64,000 nucleotides of DNA, taken from positions 1,366,501 to 1,430,500 of the forward strand of contig NC_091975.1 in assembly GCF_036711975.1 (NCBI RefSeq). The letters run 5' to 3'. Source of the DNA: Onthophagus taurus (taxonomy: Eukaryota > Arthropoda > Insecta > Coleoptera > Scarabaeidae). The translations under genes and the position numbers were made by a program. Under the pieces are notes generated by a model. It saw nothing but the letters and a program-made list of their open reading frames with translations, was not told the DNA's origin and ran no database searches. Positions 1 to 11,168 of the stretch are shown piece by piece (position 1 is the first letter of the stretch; every line of letters begins with the position of its first letter).

Positions 1-260
1 TCAAATATTCCGTCATTTATTGAACTTAATCCAAAACAGGTGCAACAAAATCTGCACTAACTTGCACCGGCTGCACTAAATTGCACTGCATCTGGCCCAA
101 CGAACAGTATGAGTGCAACTGCACTAAACTGCACTATCCCCAACGAACACACAACATCTGCACTAAACTGCATAGTGAACAACACAACACGATGCGAGGT
201 TTAAATATTTTATATAGACTGTACCCAAGACTGTACCACAGTATAGGCACGTATAGGCTA
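1..260. repeat. Short degenerate TGCACTAAA repeats in intergenic DNA
   Basis: Between about 50 and 185 the word TGCACTAA(A) or close variants recurs at least five times (near 51, 71, 119, 129 and 160), mixed with two copies of CCAACGAACA. It looks like a degenerate short tandem repeat. No gene is recognised here; the short open frame at 81-290 has no family resemblance and is made largely of these repeats. Confidence 0.4.
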
Positions 261-269
261 TCTTTTATT

Positions 270-326
270 CTGACTGGATCGAACCAGTGACGTCAATTTG
301 CGGGGTAATAATCGATACTACAGAGG
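270..326 (-). pseudogene. tRNA-like fragment, possibly tRNA-Asp derived (SINE head or tRNA pseudogene)
   Basis: Read on the minus strand, this stretch resembles the D-arm to T-arm region of eukaryotic tRNA-Asp. It has a CCTC..TAGTAT..TTA.TA.CCCCGC stretch, then a shortened anticodon region, then a T-arm-like ACTGG-TTCGAT-CCAGT hairpin. The T-loop is one base short and no acceptor stem closes, so it cannot be a working tRNA. It lies just 3' of the Penelope-like element on the same strand. The similarity was judged by eye and may be chance. Confidence 0.25.
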
Positions 327-541
327 CATAGGGAATGAGGTAACCTTATGTTCTATAAACCTTGCTATCATACATCACTTTTTATTATATTTTAGGTTAT
401 GTTGAAACTGTCAATGGTATATTTTGTATTTTAATGTTGGTAATCTGTCAAATGTGATTGTCGTGTATTGAATTTAAACTTTCTTGTTTTGAATAGGTTG
501 ATTTTCAACAGGTTAAAATGAGGTATTACAACATAAACATA

Positions 542-1822
542 TTAACTCCCTACATCAAACACACTGAAAAATATAATGGTACAGAGAGAGCAGCTATTTT
601 TAGAGTTCGGGAGGTTTTCGTGGAGGTGTGTATGGTTGTTTGAGATAGGTATATATCTTGTAGGTATAATTTGTTCGTTTAGGCATGTTACATCAGGACA
701 GTTGTTGAGGAATTTATTAATTTCATAGTTTTCCATTATTTCTAAATAGTAACTTTTATTGATATGATGAAGGATTCTGGAATTTTTATCTTCGTTAAAT
801 TCATGTTTTGAGTTAAATGTTAAGTGATTTCCGAAGTTGGAGTTATTTTTGTGTTTATGTTCTCTTATTCTTTTTCTAAGGCTTCTGCCTGATTCTCTAA
901 TGTACGCTGCTTTACAAGTGTCGCACTCTAGTATGTATACACCATTGTCGTCCAGTCTATTTATTTTGTCCTTATTGTTTATAAGCATTCTTTCTAATGT
1001 TTTATTTGGTTTGAACTTAAGATTTATATTATATTGTTTTAAACTCTGTTTTATTTTATTGGATATGTTGCCTTGGAATGTTATAGCTCTATAATAAATA
1101 CTTTGATCTTCATTGTGCTGATTCTTTAGAGTGGTACAATTAATCATTTTTTGTTTTTTCTGTTGTTTGTTTATAATATTATTTATTATGTAAGTTGGGA
1201 AGTTATTATTTTTCGCAACTTGGTAGATTGTATTTATTTCGGTGTTCATTTTTGAATTGTATGCTCTATGTATGTGTGATCTAAAAGCAGCTAGTTTATG
1301 TGCGTTACGTATGACTGCATCTGTCTGTGTTGGTTTTCTGTATGTGTTAAATATAAAACCGTTATCCTGTGTTCTTTTTATGTTTATGTCTAGGTAGTTT
1401 ATTTCGTTATTTTTCTCTTGTTCTATCGTAAATTGTATCTTGCTGTGTATTGAGTTAATATATTTATGAATCTTGTTTATAGTGTTGTTGTCTTTAGTAT
1501 TAACAATGACTAGTATGTCATCTACATACCTTTTCCAAAATTTTATGTTTTCAAAATATGGATTATTATCTTTATTAATTATAAGTTCAGTAATCTCATT
1601 TAGAAATATGTCAGAGATCAAACTGCTCAAAGGAGACCCCATTGGTAAACCCTCTTCGTATGAATATATGTTATTATTGAATTTGCAGAAATTTTGTTGT
1701 AAACTGATCTCGAATAGGTTGAAAATGTTATTACGATCATTTAGGTCTGTTATGTTATGTGATAGAATGTCTTTAATAATGTTCAATGTTTGTCTGGTGG
1801 GGATGTTGGTATACAGGTTGAC
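542..1822 (-). pseudogene. Penelope-like element ORF, 5'-truncated (reverse transcriptase + GIY-YIG endonuclease)
   Basis: This is the 3' part of a Penelope-like retroelement polyprotein. From the VNLYTNIP segment (about residue 27 of the open frame that starts at 1900) it carries RT motifs in order: the GLPMGSPLSSLISDIF block, the catalytic YVDDILV box and the INYLDINIKR block. Near the C-terminus is a GIY-YIG-type nuclease segment, GVYILECDTCKAAYIRESGR, followed by a cysteine-rich tail. The N-terminal RT fingers are missing; residues 1-26 of the frame do not look like PLE and belong to flanking DNA. The second half of the nuclease signature reads YIR where YIG is usual, which suggests a dead nuclease. 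The remaining 426 codons are uninterrupted, so the copy is fairly young. It is a different lineage from the PLE at 5.25-7.73 kb. Confidence 0.85.
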
Positions 1823-1839
1823 GATGCCTGTATACCAAC
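1805..1839. repeat. Perfect 13-bp inverted repeat at the PLE truncation point
   Basis: GTTGGTATACAGG and its exact reverse complement are separated by nine bases. The inner arm encodes part of the VNLYTNIP motif of the truncated PLE. The outer arm replaces the expected upstream coding sequence. The hairpin therefore marks the 5' junction of the insertion. Confidence 0.75.
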
Positions 1840-1861
1840 GAACGAATGAAATGTGCAACTT

Positions 1862-1977
1862 AGGTTGCATATTTAATAGTGGTGGAGGTTTTAATAACAA
1901 GAATTAAAAAAATCGTATCTCAAGCAATAATTGAGATATCAGGATGAAAGAAGAAGCATTTTAAAGGAAATTTAATC
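1862..1977. repeat. Repeat copy related to the DNA at 5049-5220 (TATCTCAA..AATTGAGATA)
   Basis: The 19-bp string AGGTTGCATATTTAATAGT at 1862-1880 recurs at 5174-5192. The segment from about 1907 to 1977 (ATCGTATCTCAAGCAATAATTGAGATA ... AAGAAGCATTTTAAAGGAAATTTAAT) recurs with small indels at about 5049-5113. The inner TCTCAA-N-TTGAGA is a short palindrome. Both copies are in direct orientation and flank the GPCR gene. Confidence 0.7.
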
Positions 1978-2083
1978 TAATTTTATTGTTATTATGATTT
2001 ATTGCATACAACCACCATGATGTGAGTTACTCAGCATCACAAGGCATTGAACACACAATCTTAATGAAAAAAATTGTTGCTAT

Positions 2084-4728
2084 TTATGAATTAGACCAAA
2101 TAGATTTCTTAACAATCTCCCCACTACTTTTATCTAAAACAACATAAAATATAAATAAAACGAATCCTTGTAACGGCGCAATTAAAATAAAAACATAATA
2201 ACAAACATCCTCAAAAATACCTCCTTGTCTTATATTCATTAAAACCCCCGAAATCCAACTTCCACCCAAAAGAAACCAAAGCAAAACGGTTAATTTGAAT
2301 TGGAATAGTTTCTTTTGGGCATCAATCGAAGGACTTCCGGAAATTTTAGTTATCACAATTACAAAAACGATGATATTGAAGCACAAAATGATAGAAACAG
2401 GGATAACAACGAAATATAAATGAGGTTCATGTTTTGGATAACAAAATTGAATCTCCCCCGCATCGGTTCGATAATATTTTTCATCCAAGTAACATAATAT
2501 CGATGTAAATGAGATTAAAAATGGTACAATCCAACGAAAGAAAGCGCCGCTACACGATGATTTTCGAACGATCTTTTTAAGTTTTTTGAAAATTTTCATA
2601 AAGTTTTCTAATTGTGATAAACCGAACATAAACATTAACAAAAATTTTTCTAACACGAGAAAATGTAACGAAATAGCGAAATAAATACAAAATTTTGTGT
2701 TTAAAATGTTGTTGTTTGCGTCTATGATTAAAAGTAACGATGCTTCCAGGAATATCACCAGAGATAATTGAGTTATATAAGAGCGAGTTGATCTCCATTC
2801 GCGTATACTGAGTGCTAATAATAAAACAATACAACAACCTATGGCCGATAAAAATAATTCAAATGCAGAAATGAAATCGATGATTTTATCGAAATAAGTT
2901 ATTCTACGCGGTATCACTATATCAGATGATACAATTAATAAAGCAAATTTTGTGAGATGATAACTTTGGCATTCAATTGATTCCGGGTTAATTTTTGTTA
3001 ACACATCAAACGTTGACCACATTTTTGTTGTTTCATCCCAAAATCCGCATTTATATGCTTTGTTATCTTCACGAGGAAAATTTAAAATAATCGGTTTTGA
3101 AAAGTTATTAAATTTTTTAATCCCCACAAATTTAACATCGACAACTTTCCCATTAATTTCGTCATTTTTTAAAAATAATTTATTATTTTCAAAGTTAATA
3201 ACGTTCATTACAAAATCTTTTTCTTCTCTTGGAGTTAATTTTAACGATTTTAAAAAAGCTTTGGTTAAAGCGACATCATATCCATTAAATTTTTTTATTT
3301 TAAACGGATTTAATGAAAAATATTTGATATCGCCGTGATTTTTAATTACATTGGAATTATTTTTTGTGCTAAATATTGTAACGAAACGTTCGATATTCTT
3401 AATTATTCTTGATTTTGTGGTTTGTGATACAATTGGTAGCTTTGAAATTGTATTAATGATTGAAAAAATTTCATTCTCCCACGATTCATTAAAATTTGGT
3501 GTGTTTTCGAAAATGTTTATGATGATATGGGCGTCGATTTCGCTTAATTTTTGATTTATTACAATGTTTTGTAGATCATCCAAATTTTTTTTTGAGTTAA
3601 TAACATTAATTTTTAATAATTCGGTTGTTGTGGGTGGTAAAGTTTTGTTAAAACAATCAATTTCTTCCTCCCATTCACCCCCGTTAAAGTTATCACCTCC
3701 ACATTTTCTTGCAATAAATTGATTATTTTTGTCTAAACATAAATCTTGAGGGTAAGCTGTTTCCCCAATTAAAGTTTTTGGCCAAATCAAATTAGTTTTG
3801 TTCGATTTTTCCTTAAAACAATACTTCGTACTTTTAATTTCTTTTAAATTTTTTAAATTTAATTCATTTTCAACGTACATCATTATCTGAGTTTTGCTAT
3901 AAAGTCCAACTTTATGATCCATTTGAATTAGGTAGCTAATTTTAGTTTCATTAACGACACAAATTTCGTTACTTGCTTTATCAATCATTTTTGAGAATGT
4001 TGCATAAAAAACTTCATGTTTGTGCTTAATCTGTTGATTTCCAAAAATTAAATTACTTGCAACCGGTTTAATTCTCCCCGAAGCATAACTACAACAATAA
4101 AAAATGCTTAATTTTGTAATGTTATTATAATTAAAAGAATATCTTCTCGTCGTTGAATTTTCGTTTAATTGATCATCCTCGAGATTCATTTTAATCTCTG
4201 TGGCATAATTTCGGTGTAGTTTACTTTGTTGTAAACACAAAATCTTCAAAGCTTTTTCAGGTTGATCCAAAAATGTATCCAAAACGATCTTTTCATTCTC
4301 AACATCCAAAAATAAATTTAATTTTAACGAATTATCCGATTTTGAAATATCAAGAAACTCCTCAACGTGGTAAGAACAATTCAAATCGGGGCTAAATTCT
4401 TCATCTTTGTTTTTGTAGTGATGATTCAAAGAGTATGTAGTGTTGAGTTCGCGTAATTTAGGACAATTCGATTTCGATATCGTTACATTTAAGTAACAAT
4501 AATCACCATAAGTAATAAATCCTTTAGGACATTCGAAGTCGAAGTAAAAGTTATTTTTTGCCTCTTCAGCCTTTGTGGGTTTTATCTTAAATTCTTGATT
4601 CACAACCCATTGGAGCTTATTCTAAAACAAAATGTTTATCTTTAAATTGATACAAAAATCAAAATTACCTCTTCACAAAAAACGTCTTGAAGAGAAAGTA
4701 ATAAAACGCAACAAAAAATAAACATCAT
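2084..4728 (-). CDS. Adhesion-type G protein-coupled receptor (class B2), two exons
   Basis: Exon 1 (4728-4669) encodes a signal peptide, MMFIFCCVLLLSLQDVFCEE. A 47-bp phase-0 GT-AG intron (4668-4622) joins it to exon 2 (4621-2084), giving 865 aa. The ectodomain is rich in cysteines and N-glycosylation sites. A segment near residues 300-343 (WPKTLIGETAYPQDLC...KCGG..GGEWEEEIDC) resembles the hormone-receptor motif of adhesion GPCRs. A GPS-like motif lies near residues 545-584 (KCGFWDETTKMWS ... C..YHLTKF) and keeps the HL/T autoproteolysis tripeptide. Seven hydrophobic segments follow at about 598-850, with cysteines placed as in family B receptors. Presence of a GPS argues against a Methuselah receptor, which lacks it. 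The frame is intact. The ligand cannot be inferred. The gene sits between two repeat copies and two PLEs. Confidence 0.85.
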
Positions 4729-5249
4729 CTTTGAGTTAACACTTAAAAGTGAAATAGACGATTTTAAATTATTTATTTAAATGTTACAGGATGTGTCATT
4801 TTGATAACGAAATGTCAGACCACAATAACCAATATTCTGCGTTTTTAAATAAATGGAAATTAGTAATCAACTTAATTAGCAAATATCAAATTTTAACACC
4901 GAAAATTTATTGTCATTAAGTTTAGTTTATCTTTAGAATATCTCAAGGTGATCTGATACGTCTTCTATTTTACAAAAAGAAAACACTTCAAATATATCTT
5001 TATCTATTTTTATAAATTTTTATGATTTTAAATTAAATCAAAAGCATTTTAAAAAAATCGTATCTCAAGAAATAATTGAGATATAATAAGAAGCATTTTA
5101 AAGGAAATTTAATTGTTCCATAAATAATTTCTTAGTTACCATAATCGTGGTAGTTACAACATTTTGATTAAGGTTGCATATTTAATAGTTTTATCCTATC
5201 TCAAAAAATAATTGAGATGTCATAAAATAAAAAGTAATAATTTCTTAAA
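4729..5249. repeat. Repeat-rich upstream region of the GPCR
   Basis: The segment at 4916-5040 (TTTATCTTTAGAATATCTC-AAGGTGATCTGAT-ACGTCTTC..., then CACTTCAA.T..ATCTTTATCT...TTTATAAATTT) matches about 7836-7990, upstream of the aminopeptidase gene. That copy carries about 50 extra bases in the middle. Segments at about 5049-5113 and 5174-5220 match 1862-1977. AATAATTTCTTAGTTA near 5122 recurs near 7760. These blocks look like a partly tandem repeat into which the second PLE inserted. The GPCR promoter should lie at the left edge, but I see no clear TATA box. Confidence 0.55.
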
Positions 5250-5280
5250 CTAAAACTAGAAACTTTCGGGTTTTGCCGTG

Positions 5281-5340
5281 CGTCTTTTAATAAAAGGTTT
5301 GACGTTTCGGATGCCATGTTGCAACCTTCTTCAGAAACTG
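5281..5340 (-). ncRNA. Hammerhead-ribozyme-like core at the PLE 3' end (degenerate)
   Basis: On the minus strand a CTGAAGA box (5334-5328) is followed by a GGTTGC/GCATCC stem with an AACATG loop. A GAAA box (5308-5305) and a second stem CGTC/GACG come next. This is the order of boxes in a hammerhead ribozyme, and PLE terminal repeats are known to carry such ribozymes. It is imperfect: there is one extra A before helix II, the base at the usual U16.1 position is C, and stem I pairs poorly. Probably a decayed copy. Confidence 0.4.
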
Positions 5341-7652
5341 GTTCGAAGTGACGAGATCAAAAATCGGTAACTATATATAAGTCGGAAAAACTAATTAATA
5401 ATCAGTTAACGCTAATTACAAGCTAATTAATAACTAATTGCGTCGCGTCCGATGTGAGGCGGGACGAGGTCTTCGTGTTCACCACCATCTTCCATGTTCT
5501 GCTAAGCTCCCAGCCATCCTCTCTGTTAACGTTATTTTTATGTCGGTGGATCTCTATGGCTTCTCTTGTCAGTCTTTGGTAGTATCCCTAGCCAGCACCT
5601 TTGTTTGTTCGTAGTCTATTCGGTGCCCCTCTGCATGGCAATGTTCCGCAACCGCCGACTGCTGGATCTTCTTCAGCCTTACATCCCTCTCATGCTCCTT
5701 CATGCGGCACTCGACGTTGCGTCCAATTTGGCCAACATAAACTTTCCCACAACTACACGATAGTCGATAGACTCCCGCTCCTTTTAATGGAGTTAGTTTG
5801 TCTTTGGCTAATTTTGCTGACCGTGCCGTACCGCACTACGATGTCGTTCTTCTTGAGGTGCCTAGCAATTCGTTCCGTTACACATGAAACATAGGGAAGA
5901 CAGATAAATCCAAGTGGTTTTGTACTTACCTTGTCCTCTTTCTGCATTCGCTGCTTGATGGCCTGGTTGATGTCCCTCGAAGTGTATCCATTCTTTTGCA
6001 GCACGCCTCGTAGAAAGTGTTGCTCCTTCTTCAAGTTCTCTCCTTCACATAGTCTCGCTGCTCGCTGAAATAACGGATCACGGACCTCTTCTGTTGGGGA
6101 TGATGATGTGAACATGCCTGTAAATACCTGTTGGTATGGGTCTTCTTTCGGTATACACCAAGTTCTATATCTCCATTTGTCGTCCTGGTGACCAATACAT
6201 CTAGGAAAGGTAGTTTTTTGGCAGTTTCTGTTTCCATGGTGAACTTAATCATATCAAGTGATCCAAGAACTCTTGGAGCCATTTTTGACCATGTTGCCAT
6301 ATCACAAACGTGTTATCCACATATCGTAGCCATAGTTTTGGCTCTTCTTCAAAGCGTCCTCTTCGAATAATTCCATGTAAAAATTAGCTATAACTGGCGA
6401 TAGTGGAGATCCCATGGCTGCCCCTTCGAACTGCTCGTAAAATTCTCCTTTCCAGCTGAAATACGTCGACGATAAGCAATACTCCACCAGATCTGGCACG
6501 TATTCTGGTAAACCCTCCGGAATGAGTTTTCGGCGAAGACCCTCTACAGCATCCTTAACTGGTACCCTAGTAAAAAGGGATTCCACATCGAAACTTACCA
6601 ACATATCCCCAGCCTCCAGCTTTACACCTTTTACCGATTCCACAAAATGTGTAGAATCCCTGACATACGATTCCGTGTTACCTGTAAAGGGAGACAGAAT
6701 CTTTGCAAGATGTTTGGCCAGCTGGTATGTTGGGGAGTTGATGGCGCTGACGATAGGGCGGAGGGGGACGTCTGGTTTGTGAATCTTCGGTAGTCCGTAG
6801 ATTAAACAAACCTTTCTGCTGTTCTGCTGGAATTCCTGTGGTTTTTATCAGTTCCTTCATTTTTCTTACGATTTTGTCTGTGGGGTCCTTCTTAATCTTC
6901 CTGTAAGTGGCTGGATCCAGTAGGTTCATCATTTTGTCGTCGTATTCTTTCCTGTCCATAACAACGGTGGCATTCCCCTTGTCTGCTGGTAACACGACGA
7001 TTTCTGACTTTTCTTTTATAGATCGGAGTGCCTTCTTTTCACCAACCGTCAAGTTGGATTTTGGTGGTTTTGCTGACTTCAATACTCTCGCAACTTCTTG
7101 TCGGATCTCTTCGGCTTTCAGTGCAGGCATCCTCCTTTGGGACCTTCTTCGGGGCGATTGCATAGTTTCGCACAAAGGTTTCGTCTTTCGATAGTGGGAC
7201 ATTCGATCTGTTAATGACGATTGTTTCTACTGGTAAACTATTACTTTTCTTCTTTTGCGACCGGCGTTCCAGAGATTCAAACTTCTTGATGTGTGTGGCA
7301 CGGGTCTTCTGAAATTCGCGATTAGCCTTCTCCATTGTTAGTCTGTCCACTTTGTCCCAGTCTTCTCCGGATATACAATTGGAAAGTGAGAGGTGGAGTC
7401 GTAGTAACTTCTCACTTATTTTTTGTAGATCATTGAAGGTCTTGTGGATTCTTTCTCGTAGCAGTGCTAATCAAAATTCTACGTGCTGCAGCGGAGTCGA
7501 TGTGGTGCTTCACCTTCAAGAAGGTTGGCGTTACTTTCTTCTCTCTGCATCTTCGTAGAAAGGCCAAACTGCTCAACAGCTTGCGTTGTCTAATTCGTGA
7601 GTTATCCAAATCCTTGATTTGTTTGTTGATATCCTCCCCATAAAGGTTAATA

Positions 7653-7690
7653 ATATAAGTACGAAGGCTTTCACGGCCTTCGTACGAAAG
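7653..7690. repeat. Hairpin GTACGAAGGC-N7-GCCTTCGTAC near the PLE 5' end
   Basis: A perfect 10-bp inverted repeat with a 7-base loop lies inside the right end of the second PLE, directly next to its CGAAAGTTTCTAG terminal repeat. It is probably part of the element's terminal structure. Confidence 0.6.
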
Positions 7691-7735
7691 TTTCTAGTGT
7701 TAGTTCTAGTTTTAGTTCTAATTTTAGTTTAATTC

Positions 7736-8058
7736 ACACCGGCCGTGAAATAATACTTATAATAATTTCTTAGTTATAATAATCTTAGTAGATATGATTC
7801 TTTTGGATCTATCTAATTTATATGCATTAATTTGGTTTACCTTTAGTATATCTGCAAGGTGATCTGATTACGTCTTCCATTATATAAAAAGAAAATCAAA
7901 GATCGTTTTTTTGTGATTAATAAGTACTTTTGCTATCATCCAAAAAAACACTTCAATTTCATTTTTATCTTTTTTTATAAATTTAAAAGGAAAAGTACAA
8001 AAGTTTTAGAAGTACGCCAACCTTTCCGTTGGTCAAGTTGAATTAATTCGGTTGCACC
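7736..8058. other. Upstream region of the aminopeptidase gene, with repeat copy
   Basis: The part at 7836-7990 is a second copy of the repeat at 4916-5040. The rest is AT-rich unique DNA leading to the start codon at 8059. No convincing TATA box is visible close to the expected position. Confidence 0.5.
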
Positions 8059-11000
8059 ATGAAAATCGCAATAATTATAAGTGTGTTTTTAGTCTCTTCT
8101 TTTATTTCTTGTTCTTCCGCTTCGAACGCAACTAAAGATTTAAATCCAGAAGATTATAGGTTACCGAGGAATGTTGCTCCAATTCAATACGAAGTTTTGT
8201 TGGTTCCAAACTTTGAAACTGATACTTTCGCCGGAAACGTAGTCATCTATATTAATATTTTAGAAGCAACCAGCTCAATTACGTTACATTCAAGAGATCT
8301 AAAAATTTATTTGGAAAATATTAATTTTAGTTGTGCAAAAGCTGGGGATTTTTATCCAACTTCCATTGAATTTTCTGAAGATGATCGACAATTTTTTATA
8401 ATTAATCTTCCAGTTACTCTTGAATCAGGGGATGTTTGCACTTGTATGATTTACCAATTCGAAGGGATTTTACACGTCGATCATGAAGGATTTTATTTGG
8501 CTAAATACACCAATGAAGACGGTGAAGTGCGAAAATTGGCAACAACACAATTTCAACCCACAGCAGCTAGAAGAGCGTTTCCGTGTTTTGATGAACCCGC
8601 CATAAAAGCTTTCTTTAAGTTTACCATTATGAGACCACACGATTATATAAGTATTACAAACACCGAATTGAGTTATTCAGAGTAAATTATTCAACAAAGT
8701 ATTTAAAAAAAATTAATCTTATTTGATTTAGGGAAGTCAATGATGTTAGTGTAGTTGACTTTTTTCAACAATCCCATAACGTGATGTCAACGTATTTGGT
8801 GGCCATCGTTGTTGCTGATTTTAAGTACGTACAAGATGGGAGTCATAGAGTTTTGGGCAGACCACAATTTATTAACGAAGGTCGTGGAAGTTATGCTTTA
8901 TCTCAAAGTAAACCTTTACTTTATGGAATTGAGGACATCGTTAATGTTGATTATAGTTGGCCTAAAATGGATCAAGTTGGGATACCAGATGATTATTTTT
9001 GGGCTGGAGCTATGGAAAATTGGGGACTGGTGACTTATAGGTAAATTGAAAATAAATTTGAAAGACGAATTAATATTATCTATTTTTTAGGGAATCATTA
9101 TTACTCTACAAAGAAGGTTTGACATCGAGCCAAGGTAAACAAAACATAATTTTAATTATGGCTCACGAATATGGTCACAAATGGTTTGGAAATCTGGTAA
9201 CACCAGATTGGTGGAATGTTTTATGGGTTAGCGAAGGTTTTGCAAGTTATTTCGATTATTTTGGACCGGCAATTGATACGGTATTAAAACATTTTTTATG
9301 ATAATAAACAAGAATTAAAAAAATAAGTTTTAGGTTGAACCTGGAATGGAAATGGATGCACAATTTGCTATAAGACATACTCAAAATGCTTTAAGACAAG
9401 ATAGTGCGATGAATACAACCCCGATGCGCCGAGAAATAAGCAGTGTTAGCACACCAGCTGAAGTCATGAGCATGTTTAATTTTGTTGTTTATCCAAAAGC
9501 TGCGTCAGTTATAAGAATGGTGGAACAAATTTTAACAACTCCCGTTTTTCGACTGGGGTTAACAAATTACTTAGAGACGCTGTAAAAAAATTACTTTTTT
9601 ATTCACTTCCTACACTAATTTTTTTATATATTTTTAGCCAATACACCACAGCTATTTCTGAAGATTTATATCGGTTTTGGCAAGAAGCTGTTGATTCCAG
9701 CGGGATTTCTTATTTACCACAATACGAAAATGTATCATCAGTAATGTTAACGTGGGAATTAAACGCTGGTTATCCTTTACTTACTATTAGCAGAAATTAT
9801 GCCACCGGTAATGTTAATTTTGAACAACGAAGATTTCTCGAAACAAACGTCGACGATCCATCAATTTGGAGCATCCCAATAAGTTATTCAACCACATCCT
9901 TCTTAAATTTCGCCAATACAGAACCACTAACCTGGCTTCTCGATCGATTTGATTCAGAATCACTCGATATCTCATCAAATGAATGGTTAATTGTAAATAA
10001 CCAACAATCGGGATATTTCAGAGTTAATTACGACATTACTAATTGGTATTTGATCATCAGTTATCTAAATACAGTTGACTTCGACTTGATTCATCGAAAT
10101 AATCGTGCCCAATTAATCGACGATTCATTCACTTTGGCTCGATTTGGTGTTATAGATTATTTCATTCCTTTAGATTTGAGTTTATATTTAATAAGGGAAA
10201 CAGATTTTATTCCTTTATGGCCGTATTTCCAAACACTTTCTTTCTTGGATATTTACATGCAAAATAGTGCATTTTTAACGCAATACAGGGTAAGAAAATG
10301 AATTCGAAATTTTATAATTATTAAGTTAATCGTTTTTTAGAATTATTTCCAAGGCGTTTTAAGCACCGCTTTTAACACGGTTGGATTGAGCGAAAATTCC
10401 AATGATAGTCATTTAGTAAAGTTATTGCGTCCACAACTTTTGCATTGGATATGTAGACACGGACATCTTTCGTGTCGATTCCATTCCTTGACGGAAATTC
10501 GTAATTGGAGAGATAATGGAGTTTTGGTTCCTCCAAATGTTCAAACGGTTTATGCTTGTTCTGCACTTAGAGTTGGAAACCAAGGGGATTTCGATTTCCT
10601 TTACAACCTATACTTAACTTCTGAACTTCAAGTTCGCGAAAGAATGATACCGGCTTTGGGTTGTGCCGAAAATGAGGAAGTTTTGGAAAATTATTTAAAC
10701 ATTATTTTGGCGGAGAATAGCACGATTTTATCACAAGATCGTTTGCCGGCTTTAAACGCGATTCATGGAGCTGGATCTATTGGACTTGAATACTTTTATT
10801 CATATTTTAAACAAAATTACGGTTTATTTAGGGCGAGATTTTCTGAAAGTCAATTTAGATCTATTGTTAATTCATTAGCGAATCGGTTTACAACAGAAGC
10901 TCAATTACAAGATGTAAATAATAATTTAGATTCAATTTTTCAAGTTGATTCATTATTTCTTTTTTTAGTTCCGTGAGTTTTCAACTCTTTCCGATGCAGC

Positions 11001-11109
11001 TGAATTATTTGAAACAGCTATAAATAACACTTCATCAAACGTGCAATGGGGTACAAGAAATGTTCCACGCATTGGAGCTTGGCTTACTACAAGAAGTAAT
11101 GTTTTGTAA
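8059..11109 (+). CDS. Aminopeptidase N-like M1 zinc metallopeptidase, seven exons
   Basis: Exons 8059-8681, 8732-9040, 9091-9280, 9334-9581, 9638-10289, 10341-10913 and 10969-11109 join in frame through GT-AG introns of 45-56 bp into 911 aa. The protein removes N-terminal residues from peptides; insect homologues act in the midgut lumen or on the microvillar surface. It has a signal peptide (MKIAIIISVFLVSSFISCSS), the substrate-binding GAMENWG at about 300-306, the zinc site HEYGH at 336-340 with the third ligand Glu359 eighteen residues on, and the transition-state Tyr near 427 (VVYPKAASVIRM). An ERAP1-like C-terminal domain follows. Oddities: HEYGH replaces the commoner HELAH. The C-terminus (GAWLTTRSNVL) lacks the hydrophobic tail of GPI-anchored insect APNs, so a secreted enzyme is inferred. 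Length is normal and no break is seen. Confidence 0.93.
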
Positions 11110-11168
11110 TTAAAAATGTAATTATAAATTAATAATAACTAATTCAAGCAAAAATATATTATGTTATC

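Larger units (their letters stand above)
5250..7735 (-). mobile_element. Penelope-like retroelement, nearly full length, inactivated
   Basis: Minus-strand frames spread over 7350-5480 join into one PLE polyprotein broken by several frameshifts. From the N-terminus: a basic leader; a block around EKSEIVVLPADKGNATVVMD (7.0 kb); YGLPKIHKP in the frame near 6.8 kb; LVSFDVESLFTRVP; AAMGSPLSPVIANFYME; LRYVDNTFVIWQHG; and a C-terminal GIY-YIG nuclease beginning GVYRLSCSCGKVYVGQIGR near 5.78 kb. The catalytic YVDD box reads YVDN. Frameshifts lie near 7.1-7.2, 6.8, 6.3, 6.05, 5.78 and 5.58 kb. The ends carry a ~20-bp inverted repeat (CGAAAGTTTCTAGT.TTAGTT, reading outward at 5268-5248 and 7685-7705), followed on the right by (CTAGTT)-like microsatellite. 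These ends are typical of PLEs. Confidence 0.9.

Noticed and set aside
837-1907. Open frames on the plus strand opposite the first PLE
   Set aside because: They are antisense shadows of the reverse transcriptase frame, with no domain of their own.
2084-4728. Methuselah-type receptor
   Set aside because: The receptor has a GPS motif with HLT and a hormone-receptor-motif-like segment; Methuselah receptors lack a GPS.
5566-7558. Plus-strand open frames across the second PLE
   Set aside because: They run opposite to recognisable RT and GIY-YIG coding segments on the minus strand.
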